Shown here: positions 13,160 to 23,115 of the stretch, piece after piece
How positions within the stretch are numbered: the stretch's first letter is position 1
How the letters are laid out: every line of letters starts with the position of its first letter
Origin: Marisa cornuarietis
Lineage: Eukaryota; Mollusca; Gastropoda; Architaenioglossa; Ampullariidae
Assembly: GCA_004794655.1 (NCBI GenBank)
Contig: SMMW01000555.1
Span: forward strand, 8,267,001-8,331,000
Direction of reading: 5' to 3'
DNA length: 64,000 bases
Notes under the pieces: model-generated
What the model saw: only the letters and a program-made list of their open reading frames with translations
The model's database searches: none
What the model was told of the DNA's origin: nothing
Position numbers and translations under genes: made by a program

Positions 13160-16100
13160 CCCACCTCCACCAGACTCTCTCTCTCTATCGATTCCGTAAA
13201 CGTTGTGTCTAAAGATTTTGCGAGGTCACGGGAACTTGGCAGTGGTGCGTATGCGGTAAAAATTTAAAGGTTAACCCGATTGCTCAGCAAAACTCGCTGG
13301 AAACAAATACATAAAGTATCACAAAAATATACCGGTGGCATTTTATGACAAAGAGGCGTGAGATAATTTATATTAGTATTTTTCTCTTAAGTACACTTGT
13401 ATTTGTCCAGAAAACAGGAAGTGACGAAAAGGAAGTATTTATAAAAATGCGTATGCGTAAATGTATCCTGTTTTTCAGCATGTGATCAGCAGTTAGGCTG
13501 CAGGCGGCCAATGAAACCGTGCTCGTCGCCTTTGAGACATTGTCTCTTAACAGATCGAAAGTCAGTTCGTACGTCAACCGTACGTAATTTGTGGCAGCAT
13601 TTACCAGCAGTAATCGCTTTGTCATTCCATTGTTGACTTCTTGTTTCAATACGCAACAGTTGTAGTGCGATCGCTTTTCAACAGGATGCTGCAGATCACA
13701 TCCCATTCCTCCGATTTAAAAAAAACAAAACAAACTGTTGGCAAGGTAGAGATGCGTTCAGTGTAGACAGGAGGGGATTTCCCGCTTTGGGTAACGGCAT
13801 TTTCTTTATTTCTTTTCTTTTCCGTTTTTTTTTTTTTTTATTTGACAAGTACTGCTCCATTTCTCCGGACCAAAGGTCGGGTCTGTGCCGCATATCACAC
13901 AGACACTTTTTATGTAAAAATTGTTCCCCCTCCCCTTTCCCTGGTTCTTTTTTTTTAATTTGTATACTTTTTTTTAAAGTCTCCCCGTTCCCTCAGAAAG
14001 GTTACATCCTTTTCCCTCCTCCTCTCCTTAGGCTCCCCCGAAATTTAAGACGACCAGGCTTCTCGGATGGCTAGAGATGAAGGTAGGGGGTGGTGGGCTT
14101 AGCGAAAGAAGAGGGATGTGAGTGGTGACGAGGGAGGAGTTCAGGCAACGAAAGTGATTTGCTTCTCTCCCCTTGGGCTGTAAATGAAGTGGCACTGTTT
14201 TCCCGCTTTGATTGGAAAAGCAGATTGAAGCGTTGTGTAATGAGAAAAGATGTTTGGCTTTCAATACGAGGGCAAAGACAAATGGAGGGAGATAAATTTC
14301 CATTCAACCTGTCGGGTGCCGTCCCTGTCGTTTGCATTTGGTCGCCACGGCTGCGCCTCCAGACCTCTCCTTGGGCTCGTCTCCCATGGGGTGGGGGTTG
14401 GGGAGGACGTCCTCTCTTTAGCACGGACATTTTGAGCACCTTGCTGTCGCTTGTCTGCGTCCACAGGGTCGGCAGCTTGACTGTTCTTTCGTCTCTCGCA
14501 AATTGCGTGTCGGACTCTGCCATGTAACTTGCACGAGCGCTGGGGCCAGTTGCACAACACGTTTCTAAACCTTAGAACTGTTCTAAAGAGGCAAAATCTC
14601 TTCTAAGCCATTTTGATTCTTTGCAGAAAAACATACAAAAAATTGTACTGACAGGACGGAAAGTCAGACTTAAACAACTGTATCATACATAAAGCCGTTG
14701 TAGTTTTAAAAACTCTAAAATTGTGGTGTGCACTTTAAACTAATTATCTGAATAAATTTAAGGCCTAAAAATGTGTAAAATTAAAAATGTGTTGTGCAAC
14801 TGGTCCCTGGTCTTTAACGTATTGTATGGTCCGTCCCTCCTCCCAGTACCCACCTCCGTCTGTGTTTAATTCCTTTTTTCGTGAATTATAATGACCTGAA
14901 ATGTCTAACTAGTCCCTCCTGCTCCCGAACTAGTCCCTCCTGCTCGTACCATGAGCATTATATTATTGAAAGTTCCTTGTTTTCGGTTTACTTGTAGGTG
15001 GATATGGTTGCGGCTTTTTTTTTTTAAGTAGGGTGGTGGTGGGGGGGGGCTAGGTCGTGAGGAGAAGGAAGGGTTCCTGCATTTTGGGATCTCTAGTTAC
15101 AGCAGCAGATGGCAGATTTGTGAGCTTTTTGTGTTTTAATATTGTCTGTGATTGCTGGAGCGCGAGATTTCTCAAGTAGATTTTCGCTGAAATATGGGGG
15201 CCACCAGTTGATGCAGTCAGACGTACGACAGGACAAAAGTTCACGAGTCCATTTGTTGTTTCCCGTGGTGTGGAATGTGCGTGCTTTGGCATATTGTCGG
15301 TGTTACACGTCGCCTTCACCTTGCGTGATACGTAACGAATGGGGTCGCAGTTGTCGGTTAGCAGTGCCAGTACAGATGTACATGTCTTCATTCGGTCTCT
15401 TTTTATTTCTCACTTTCTATGTTGAGGCCACATGTTTCTCTTTCGTCGTTCGCTCATTCCTTCTCGAAGTGTTTAGAAAAATGAACGTCACAATATCTCA
15501 CTTTGTTTGTGTTTGTGTGCGCGCGCGCGCACGCTGTTTACTCGTGACTACCAGAAGTCTACATTGTAATTGTGTATCTTGACTTTTGCCTTGTGCTGAC
15601 TGGCAGATCTTTAATGTATAGAGATTTGCTGTCATATACTTAGTTCTGCAGTCCCCACCCCCACCTTGTTCTGTGTAAACGCTCCTTTTTAAGCTCTTGC
15701 GATGGACCGATAGTCTTAACAGGTACAGTTCAGTACAGATCTCTTTCTGTCTCTGGCTCTTTCTTTCTCGGTTTTATGTTTCTTATGCCACCTGACAGCC
15801 AACATGTTTTATCTTTTTATGTCATGCATTCTTTGCTGCTAATTACGCGATTTTCGTGTTTGTATTTAAACAGTTTTTAAGCCACTTGTGATTGGCTGGT
15901 GGCCTAAACAATAGAGTTTAGTTTTCTCTCTTTGTTCTCGCTCTTTTTTTCTAGTTTTTTTCTCTTGTCCCCCCTCTCTCTCTCTATATATATATATAAG
16001 GTCTAGAAGAGACATCTTTGTTTTCATCCATCCATTCTATCTTATCTACCTTGTTTGTCTTTCTGACCATCTATCGATACATCTATTATCTGTTTTATCA

Positions 16101-17296
16101 TCACTATCATTGCACCGAGCCATTGGGATTATGTGTTGATGTTTTCTGTTCGTGGACTTTGCAGCCATATGACAGCGTTCTGGCAGTGGGAATGGCGGAC
16201 GGCCTGCTGTCGATACAGAGCAGGAACAAAGCGGAGAAAGGCAAGACGCCCAAAAAGAAAGCTTCATTCCATTACAGACTGAAAGGGAAAAACTTCGTGG
16301 CTAAAGAGGTATGATTTCCTGCCCTCTAGTCTTTGTTATTATAAGGCTTTTTTTCGAGAACTACATGCACTTAATTGTTGTATGAATTCATTGTCAGAGA
16401 CTTTGACTCTTCGCACACTAAGTGCTTACATTAAGTCATCACTCAGTCGCGTATAGGCATCGTCCACCAGATAGCAGTGAAGTCACCTGTGATTTTACGA
16501 TCTTGTGCCCGTGTCATCGCGTTTAAATCTTTGATTTTTTCTGAAAAAATATCTTTTTCATGAATTAGTTTGCACAGAATCAAAAAGAATATAGGTTACG
16601 AGTTATCTAAGTTCCCCCCCCTCTCCCTTTTTTTTGTATATTCAAAACAAGGATAATGTTTCTGTTCCCCTCCTTACCCCGATCCACACACACACCCCTT
16701 CCCTTTTCTGTCCGGTACGCTTTTTTTCTCCCAACCATATCATCTCTCGGTAATTAGGGTTAAGAGATTAATGAAGCAGAAAAACTGTAAAGAGATCCCT
16801 GGGCGCAAATGGCCCTGTGGGGACCTCCGGCTCTCGCTGCAAGTGATCTGCAAGGAGGCCTGCCGAAGTTTATTCACACCTGCACCTGGGAGGTCCCGCT
16901 GAGCGCGCAGGACGCTGTGGAATCGTACGTAATTTTGCCCACCTGGACGGGCCATCCCCCATAGCTCTCTCCTCGTCTCCTGGAGACACAGCGCCACGGG
17001 GATCGTTATGCACTGGAGAGGAAGTAGATACTAAGGAGTGAGGTGTGTGTGTGGGGGGTGGCCTGATGGATGAGAACAGTGAGGCACGGAGAGGTAAGAG
17101 GATGGCAAGAGATGCGCGTGCCAACCATGCACACACCGAAAGCGCGCACAAATGCACGGTCATGTGTGGTCCGGGACTTTGAGGACCATTGTTACAGTCT
17201 TTGTAGTAGATTCCTTTCTCGCTGACCTGCTCTAACGACAGACGAGTCACCAGATATACTTCAAGAAATATAGAATTATTGTAAGGGCTGTCACTC

Positions 17297-17327
<31 letters not shown>

Positions 17328-19244
17328 TTTCTTCATTTCCCAGTTCCAGTTAATTTATCTTCCAATGTTTGTGAAGACGATTTGTTGTTGTCACCTTTAA
17401 GGTGAGTTGAAGTTTTCACCTATCTTTGGCTTATTGTCACCGTTGTGTGTTGTGCAGGAAGACATTGTGGTGACCAACACAAAGAAAGAGAAGATGGCAC
17501 GCTATGACAGGCTTCTCAGGCGCTTTGAACACTCAAAGGCCCTGGACGCCGCCATGGAAGTATGTTCACTGATGCTCGCTCATCATTTGTTCTCTGAGAT
17601 GTGCAAGATCTCTTATGAATCAGAAACACCGGCACAATTTGAAAAGATTATTTTTTTAAACCCAACTTCTCCCCCCCCCCACCTCAACACATACACCTTC
17701 TAACCACCATCTACTTACCTTGCATCAGTTTTTTCATGTGCATGCAAGTAGTACAGCGCTAGGGTGATTGGTTGACTTCTTATCGACTGACGCTTGCAAA
17801 TGTTTCTGTCGCTGATGAATCAACCACAGACAAAAGGGTTAACGTTTCAACTCTGTTGGCAGCTTAACACGCGTAGCAAGCATCCGGAAGTGACGCTGGG
17901 AGTGCTGCAGGAGCTTATCCGACGAGGAGTGTTGCGGGCCGTCCTGGCGGGTCGAGACCCGCGCCACCTACAAGGCATCCTGCGTTTCATCCAACAGTCA
18001 GTGACATAGTTCCAGTGTTTGCGAAGTAGTTTGATTTACTATAAAACTTTCGTTGGTATTTATTTTTCACTTTACAGACTTAGTTTCTGCTTTACTGTGG
18101 CTCATGTATTAAGTTTAAAAGACTTGTCTTCCTTCAAGAATATTCTTACATCTCTAACAGGTGTTCGTTTCACACTTTCACCTAAGTGCTAGATTGAGTG
18201 ATAAACATTGTTTAATCTAATACATAACTAGTGTTTAATTTTTTTAAATCACATTCACGAAGTACGTAAACACTTTTTGTTATTTTCAGGAACCTGTGTA
18301 AGCCGAACTTTGCGCCAACGCTTTTGGATGTACTTGGGACATTCTTTAGTAAGGATAACTATTGTTTTTCTGAGCAGTTAATAATGGTCGTTGATGACTG
18401 GCCTTTAAATGTATGTCACATCTGCATCATTCCCTTATTTATTCGCACTGTTGTCGTGACATCAGGAAGGAGTGGTTTCGAGGAAATTGTTTTTCTAATC
18501 TCCTTATCTCACGTTCTTTCTTCCTGTTTATCAGAGGAGGCCCTGTGGCGCAACGGTTAGCGCCTGTCACCAATACAGTGGGGGTTGGCTGTCCTGGGTT
18601 CAGCTCTCGTCTCGGGCACGTTGTTCTTTCTCTGCATGTGACATCTGTTTACAGGGCTGGCTGCCTTTCCGTGACATAGTTTTAGTTGCTGGCTCGGCGT
18701 AGGACATCAATTACCTCCTTTCCTGTTTATCGGTCCTGTTCATCCTGCCCATCAGAAATCATCATCATCAATCACCACCTTCCATCAATCATCATCATCA
18801 TCATCATTTTCCACCCTTTTCTCCTTTTCCTACTCCTCTGACACCCTTTCTTAAACCCCTTGCGTCCATTTCTTTCTGGCTATCTTACACAGAGAGTGAG
18901 GGAGAAGGAGAGAATGTTTCCCCCCACCCCCCGACCTATATTATGTATTAAATGTTACATGCACAACTCCAAAGTATATCCGGTAACTAAAGAGAAAGAG
19001 AATATGAAAAGTATTGTTCACTAAAGTCCTCAGCGTTCACTCATTCTCTACAGGTTTGTACGAGGAGAGTATTGGTGGCAACGCCCTCATGGAGTCGCTG
19101 ACATCGAAGGTGAAGAGAACCATGGAGGAAGAGATTTCCTACCAGAAGAAACTCATGCAGCTGCAGGGCCTGATGCTAGTTGTGATTTCTGGGGCAACTT
19201 CTGCAACAAGAGACGTTACTCCAGAACCCTCTCTAACACTTTGA
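5931..19244 (+). CDS. UTP15: UTP15 (U3 snoRNA-associated protein 15), 3' half, 7 exons, 5' end outside window
   Basis: This is the C-terminal part of UTP15, a nucleolar WD40 protein of the t-UTP subcomplex of the small-subunit processome, needed for pre-18S rRNA transcription and processing. Exons read from splice signals are 5931-6066, 10118-10202, 16165-16308, 17458-17559, 17863-17996, 18290-18348 and 19054-19244. All junctions keep frame and give 282 residues plus stop. The first two exons encode the last WD blades (IKVWDAVAGG, HHHKTITSL, SGSLDRHVKIYDVSSYQPVHSLDY). Exons 4-7 encode the helical UTP15 C-terminal domain (YDRLLRRFEHSKALD, GVLRAVLAGRD, CKPNFAPTLLD, EEISYQKKLMQLQGLM). Human UTP15 is about 518 residues, so roughly the first 250 are upstream; I found no matching exon in 1-5930. 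Introns of 4.1 and 6.0 kb are repeat-rich. Family recognition is by recalled motif order, not a database search. Confidence 0.93.
6225..6420 (+). mobile_element. tRNA-derived SINE, copy 1
   Basis: The 5' part has a pol III A box (TGGTGGTTAGGCAGCGG, from 6243) and a B box (GGTTCGATACC, 6290-6300) at tRNA spacing. The 3' part (CATGGGTACCCGACTTCTTAG, then GGAAGGTAAGGCAGC) matches the 3' body of the SINE at 30329-30575. It lies in a UTP15 intron. Confidence 0.75.
6430..10117. other. UTP15 intron, no further gene seen
   Basis: This is the bulk of the 4.05-kb intron. It contains a short tandem GCTT run (about 6772-6790) and purine-rich or pyrimidine-rich tracts. The open frames in it overlap on both strands and show no domain. 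Confidence 0.6.
10118..10202 (+). CDS. UTP15: UTP15 exon (WD40 blade)
   Basis: The acceptor is ctgttacag and the donor is gtaagt. The first G completes the Arg codon of the preceding exon. The exon encodes HVKIYDVSSYQPVHSLDY followed by PGAILSLAIA. Confidence 0.92.
10814..10931 (+). repeat. Paralogous segment P1, matches 58030-58152
   Basis: Starting at TTCCCCTCCCCTGTTAAAG, the sequence tracks 58030-58152 with a few small indels (shared: GCAGTTGCCAG, ACCGGTTACTGG, GGCTGATGGTGG). It sits in a UTP15 intron and is one of four pieces found joined together at 55.8-63.3 kb. Confidence 0.8.
11409..11452 (+). repeat. Paralogous segment P2, matches 58165-58208
   Basis: The short match CGCAGATTGAAGCTTACCAA and then TTCGAAAATTATTTGTGGGGC is shared with 58165-58208. 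In the other copy it lies directly after P1, whereas here about 480 bases separate them. Confidence 0.75.
11460..13090. other. UTP15 intron, non-coding
   Basis: There are G-rich runs near 11478, A-rich runs near 11884 and 12751, and T-rich tracts. The 164-codon frame at 12001-12495 is a low-complexity, Phe/Leu-rich translation of T-rich DNA with no domain. No gene was recognised. Confidence 0.55.
13102..13158 (+). repeat. ATC trinucleotide microsatellite
   Basis: About 19 consecutive ATC units. The Asp, Ile or Ser homopolymers read from it in different frames are artefacts. Confidence 0.95.
13570..16033 (+). repeat. Paralogous segment Q, matches 55845-58029
   Basis: About 2.4 kb is nearly collinear with 55845-58029. 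For example, the stretch around 14171-14330 differs from 56434-56590 by only a handful of substitutions and small indels. The left edge is near CGTAATTTGTGGCAGCA; the right edge is just after TCTAGAAGAGAC and the CCATCCAT motif. It lies entirely in the 6-kb UTP15 intron and stops about 130 bases before exon 16165-16308. Several indels between the copies are 1 or 5 bases long, so neither strand is under coding constraint. Confidence 0.9.
14542..14807. mobile_element. MITE-like element with ~19-bp terminal inverted repeats
   Basis: The left end GGGGCCAGTTGCACAACAC (14542-14560) is inverted at the right end (GTGTTGTGCAACTGGTCCC, 14789-14807), with one or two mismatches. The interior of about 266 bp is A/T-rich and has no open frame. 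The paralogous segment at 56812 reads GAGCGCTGCGTATTG straight through, which is the empty site. I do not see a clean target-site duplication (ten extra bases follow the right end), so the superfamily is left open. Confidence 0.82.
16165..16308 (+). CDS. UTP15: UTP15 exon (end of propeller and basic linker)
   Basis: The acceptor is ctttgcag and the donor is gtatga, phase 0 on both sides, 48 codons. It encodes DSVLAVGMADGLLSI and then a Lys-rich linker (KAEKGKTPKKK), as in other UTP15 proteins between the propeller and the C-terminal domain. Confidence 0.92.
17458..17559 (+). CDS. UTP15: UTP15 exon (start of UTP15 C-terminal domain)
   Basis: The acceptor is tgttgtgcag and the donor is gtatgt; 34 codons, phase 0. 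It encodes YDRLLRRFEHSKALDAAME, the helix that opens the C-terminal domain. Confidence 0.92.
17863..17996 (+). CDS. UTP15: UTP15 exon (C-terminal domain)
   Basis: The acceptor is tctgttggcag. The donor gtcagt splits a Gln codon after CA. The exon encodes VLQELIRRGVLRAVLAGRD, matching the conserved RRGVL.ALAGRD signature. Confidence 0.92.
18290..18348 (+). CDS. UTP15: UTP15 exon (C-terminal domain, short)
   Basis: The acceptor is ttattttcag and the donor gtaagg lies after one base of a Ser codon. The exon encodes NLCKPNFAPTLLDVLGTFF. It is too short to stand out as an open frame; it was placed by homology to the conserved FAP.L segment and by phase (enter 2/1, leave 1/2). Confidence 0.88.
18537..18806 (+). 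mobile_element. tRNA-derived SINE with ATC tail
   Basis: A tRNA-like head (A box TGGCGCAACGGTTAGCG from 18546, B box GGGTTCAGCTC from 18596) is followed by an unrelated body and an ATC-rich tail (about 18756-18806). It lies between the last two UTP15 exons. Its body differs from the SINE at 30329, so it is a second family. Confidence 0.7.
19054..19244 (+). CDS. UTP15: UTP15 terminal exon with stop
   Basis: The acceptor is tctctacag. GT completes the Ser codon split in the preceding exon. The exon encodes LYEESIGGNALMESL and EEISYQKKLMQLQGLM, then a lineage-specific tail of about 22 residues ending in SLTL and TGA at 19242-19244. Confidence 0.92.
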
Positions 19245-19395
19245 CAAAAATTCTGACATTCCTAGGACTCCTGATGCTCAGCGAAGGTGCTTTTATTGTT
19301 CGTGGTGAATGCTGTGATGTGACCAAATTATCGCCCCTCGGTGTGCGTATTTCGACATTCTTAGCAACACTTGGAGGCCAGTGGCGTTGAGGAAC

Positions 19396-19401
19396 AATAA
19401 A
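19396..19401 (+). promoter_or_regulatory. Polyadenylation signal of UTP15
   Basis: A canonical AATAAA lies 152 bases after the UTP15 stop, followed by a T-rich stretch. No other signal is as well placed. Confidence 0.7.
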
Positions 19402-19587
19402 GAGACTGTTCTTTCATTTTTTTTATTACCAACAGTTTTATTGTTATTTTTATCTTCAGTTACCAGTTCTCATGTATGGGTGCATGCGCGCGCGTATGTT
19501 TAAATTGTTATAACATGCACAACGCTGCGAATATATCTAATTGAGCATAAAGACACGTTCTGCAGAAAGAAAAAGCTTTTGTGTGTA

Positions 19588-20500
19588 CATCATCATCATC
19601 ATCATCCTTTCATTGGTACCAGCCGAACACAGAGCGAGCCAGCCTTCCCGTACCTGTCGTTGGCGGGGAACTAACGAACGCAGCAACGGCGAGGGCACGC
19701 TAGCGGCGCCGGTCATGTGCAATGTTGAGCAGTTCCCTTACTGAGTAGGCTGTCCACTCCTTGACGTTCGCCATCCAGTTTTCTTCTGATTACCACGACG
19801 ACGCCCTCCCTCGACGTACCGTTTTAGGACCGTCTTCGGTACTGTGTCATACCTGTCAACGTGGCCGAACCATGCCAACTTTCGCTGCTTGAAAGTGGCG
19901 AGCAGTGTTTCCTGGGGACGCATTCGTTTGTTACGCGTTTCCTTGTAAAAGATTCGGCGCAATCTTTAAATATTTGGTTTCGATTTCTTGGATTTGTCTT
20001 TCCTTCTCCGCGAGCAAGGTCCACGTTTCACAGCCATATAGCATGATGGGTACAATGAGGGACTTGAGCAGCTTGTATCTAGTAGTGAAGCGTTTCTGCG
20101 GTCCCTTATTCTTTGGTTTGTCTGGCCATCGCTGCTGTCGAAGATCTGATCCTGAGGCGAATGTCCGCCGCACAGCTGCCATCCCTGGATAACGTGGTGC
20201 ACAGGTATTTGAAGCTGTGTACCTCTTCGATTTGAACTCCATTTAGAAAGATCTTTTCCTTGCTGTACCCTATGGTGTTCACCATAGCTTTGCTCCATCC
20301 CGTATTCCTTCGCGCTGTTTGCGAATTTGTTTGTTGAGGTCCTGTACCTCACTGTTGTTACCTGCCATCATATCGATGTCATCTGTAATACATAGATTCC
20401 ATAGTGGGCTCCCACTAAAGAACACGAAGATTTTGTGATCTTGGAGTGTTAAACAGTTCCGGGGACAAAGGGCTGCCTTCATCCCTTTCCGTTCCGGCTC
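19588..20500 (-). mobile_element. Degenerate RTE-like LINE relic, minus strand, with ATG-repeat tail
   Basis: Minus-strand translation in several frames gives the order DDIDMMAGNN, KYLKIAP, YGCETWTLLAE, RKLAWFGHVDR, VKEWTAYSVRELLNIA and RALAVAAF, homologous piece by piece to the intact frame at 1751-2758. At least two frameshifts and an in-frame stop break it. The element ends in ATG repeats (about 19588-19602, read on the minus strand). It is inactive. Confidence 0.85.
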
Positions 20501-20579
20501 TTATGTTAAATTTGCTTTGCCTCAGCATAATCCTGTCTTTGGGTTTGTGTCACCTGCACTCTACAGTGCCTTTCAGACG

Positions 20580-21600
20580 AGTCAGTAACTATTAAAACAA
20601 CAAACACAATTTGAATTTAAAGACAAATATAATTGAAAAGAAGAATTAATAATTAACTAAACAAAAAAAATCTAAATTCAAAATAACAACTAAACACAGT
20701 CAAAAATTCAATGTTCACCCTTAGTTCCTTCAAACATAATATTCCCCTCACTCATAAAGGCGCAGTCCTCCACTCCTGAAGGCGCAGTCCTCCCAAACAC
20801 AGTCTTCAGAAAAGAAAATAAAAACCCAACACAAATCACACAACACAGTCTCCGGTCCTGGTGCTGTCTCTTCTGAATCAGGCACGCCCCCAGTCCCGAC
20901 CGCCAACGAATGCACAGTCAATTGTCCAGATGAATGAATAAAAAAAATGAAATAAAAAAAAATAGTAAACCTAGACAGAAAATAACCATATTTAACCCAC
21001 AATATATCAATATCTAAATATTTCCCTCCCCCACTACAATAACATACATTCATCTATTTATCTCATACAAAAATTATATTAATCACTCTCTCAAACTCCA
21101 CCATTTAAAAACAGTAAGTAACATAGACATACACTCACCTCAACAGGTTTAAATGACAAATTTTACTCAAGTCTGGTCAAGACTTGCTAAATAAACACAA
21201 GCCTGGTCAGGACTTGGTACATAAAGTCTGGTCAAGACTTTCCCAACGCCCGAGGAGACCGTCAAGTTTCCCCGCTCCCGTCAAGGAGAACCAGCATACG
21301 AATAAAATCAAAGTACACCGAAACACTCTTCTCATTCTTTCCATCCCATCCTCTCAACAACAGACTTTATCACCATAAATCAATGGAAACAATAGAAACA
21401 AAGAAACCCCAAAACTCTCCCTTCGTCACCATCCCCCTAAAACAACTTGTCACACCAGTTAATTAAGCAGCCGACCGACCATCACGGCCCGGCACTGACT
21501 CACCCACTCAGACCTCACACCGATACACATTAACTCTTCCGCTCACACCTCCCCCCTTCCAGTCCCGTTACCTGTCCCCTTTCAGGATAAAAATAAAAAA
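20580..21600. other. A/C-rich (strand-skewed) spacer with short CTGGTCARGACTT repeats
   Basis: The plus strand is strongly depleted in G and T over about 1 kb. Three spaced copies of CTGGTCARGACTT start near 21173, 21203 and 21228. There is no gene and no recognisable transposon ends. Confidence 0.6.
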
Positions 21601-22975
21601 AAAATTTTAAGACAGCAGGTTTGTGACAGTTTGTATGTTTGGCCCCCGTCTCATCTCCAAGCCACACCACAGCTGATACCCCTCCACTCAAAGAGTCGCC
21701 TTTGTCGCGAACGCGTGGGCACTAGTCACAGGCCGATACTTTCATCCTGGAATTTTTTCCCAGCGAGTGTGTGATAATGACATCAAAGGTGGTGTCGGAG
21801 GGGGATGGAGAAATGTAGCTAGCTCGTTGCGCCTTAAAACGACGTGTAACCCCAGTCTCCAGTTAGGTTAAACGACAGTAAGATACCAGAACTCTGAGAT
21901 TACATCTCCAGGGAACTGAAACATATACCCCATCGTAAATCAAGGCCTGTTGCATCCGTGCACCCATAACAGAACAAGACGTGCACTCCCGGGTCCATTG
22001 CAGAGGAAGACGTAATGTAGTCCTACTGCCGTCACTGATCAGGACAATGCGGTCCTGCTCTTAAATACGTCCATGGTTTGACAATGTAATTCTCCTATTG
22101 GACCCAGTTGGTTAGTAAGATAAGGCAGGAGAGGATGTGTTCACCGCCCTCACCCCCCCCCCCCAAAAAAAAAGAGAGAGAGAGAGAGAAAAAAGAAAGG
22201 CCCAGAGACAGTTCCCAACGACCAAGGTCACGGGACTACATTTATAGATGAAAACGCGATATTCTTCGCCCCGTCGAAATCGTCGACTGTTTAAAATCCG
22301 TGGGCCATCACCTGTATTTTTAAACAAGATGCGGTAACTGCTGAAAATAGCAAATGAAGAAAATTTGGGTTTGCTGTTCTCCCACTTAAGACTTAAGTCT
22401 AGTGCGCTCAAATTTCAAAAGATTGCCTGCTCGTAAGACGTATTTGAAAACTCCCTACCCACGTGCCATGATTGGGCAACTACATGTAATAATCAGGGGG
22501 CCGCATTCATGGAGCGAGGGGTAAGCAGCTACGCGTGGGTAAAATTGGGAAATCAAGATAAAACGTCCAAATCCTGAAGATATTGCTGTGTTACTTTATT
22601 TCTTATATCTTTTTCTGTAAAGCAAGACGGTGCCTTTCTATCTTTTTTTCCCTCTCGCTCTCACTCATGCACACCACTCCTAACAAACGCACGCGCACAA
22701 AATTTCTGGTCTATGGGAAACAACTCTGAATCAAATTTGTTTAGAGGATTTGCTTCCCTTACATCTACTTTCTGACTGTTTCACTGCTGAGATTTCAAAC
22801 ACGGGTGCACGTTTTTCTTGCCAGGAAAAGAAGAGCTACTGATTGAACACCACGGCCAAACAAATTTCCAAGCTATAACAGAAAGTAAATCCTTGTTCAA
22901 AATTTAGTGCGTTTTATTTCACCTGATGATAAAAGAAACTTAGTTCAAAGGTCAGTCAAGTGCAATCAGGAAGAA
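21601..22975. other. Spacer upstream of the oxidoreductase gene
   Basis: No gene was recognised. A C run, an A run and GA repeats lie near 22150-22190. The promoter of the downstream gene presumably lies in the last few hundred bases, but no TATA box or other core element stands out. Confidence 0.5.
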
Positions 22976-23115
22976 ATGGCGACAGCTGATGTTGCGGTGA
23001 TAGGAGGCGGAGTCGTTGGCTGCGCAGTTTTCTTTGAACTAAACAGGCTTGGCTTTTCGTGCATTCTTCTCGAAAAGAATAAAGATCTCATGTCAGAAGC
23101 GAGCAGTGGTAACAG
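22976..23115 (+). CDS. FAD oxidoreductase exon 1
   Basis: It runs from ATG to donor gtatgt and ends with AG of a split Ser codon. It encodes the dinucleotide-binding motif VIGGGVVG and ILLEKN. Confidence 0.9.

Noticed and set aside
12931..13267. Poly-Asp, poly-Ile and poly-Ser open frames
   Set aside because: All are translations of the ATC microsatellite at 13102-13158.
14071..14560. Long open frames on both strands (150 codons minus, 122 codons plus) in segment Q, seemingly shared with 56487-56921
   Set aside because: The two copies differ by indels of one and five bases inside the frames, so neither reading frame is kept. The openness comes from base composition.
15142..15582. 146-codon plus-strand open frame
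   Set aside because: The paralogous copy near 57126 is interrupted after 61 codons and shows length differences. No motif was seen.
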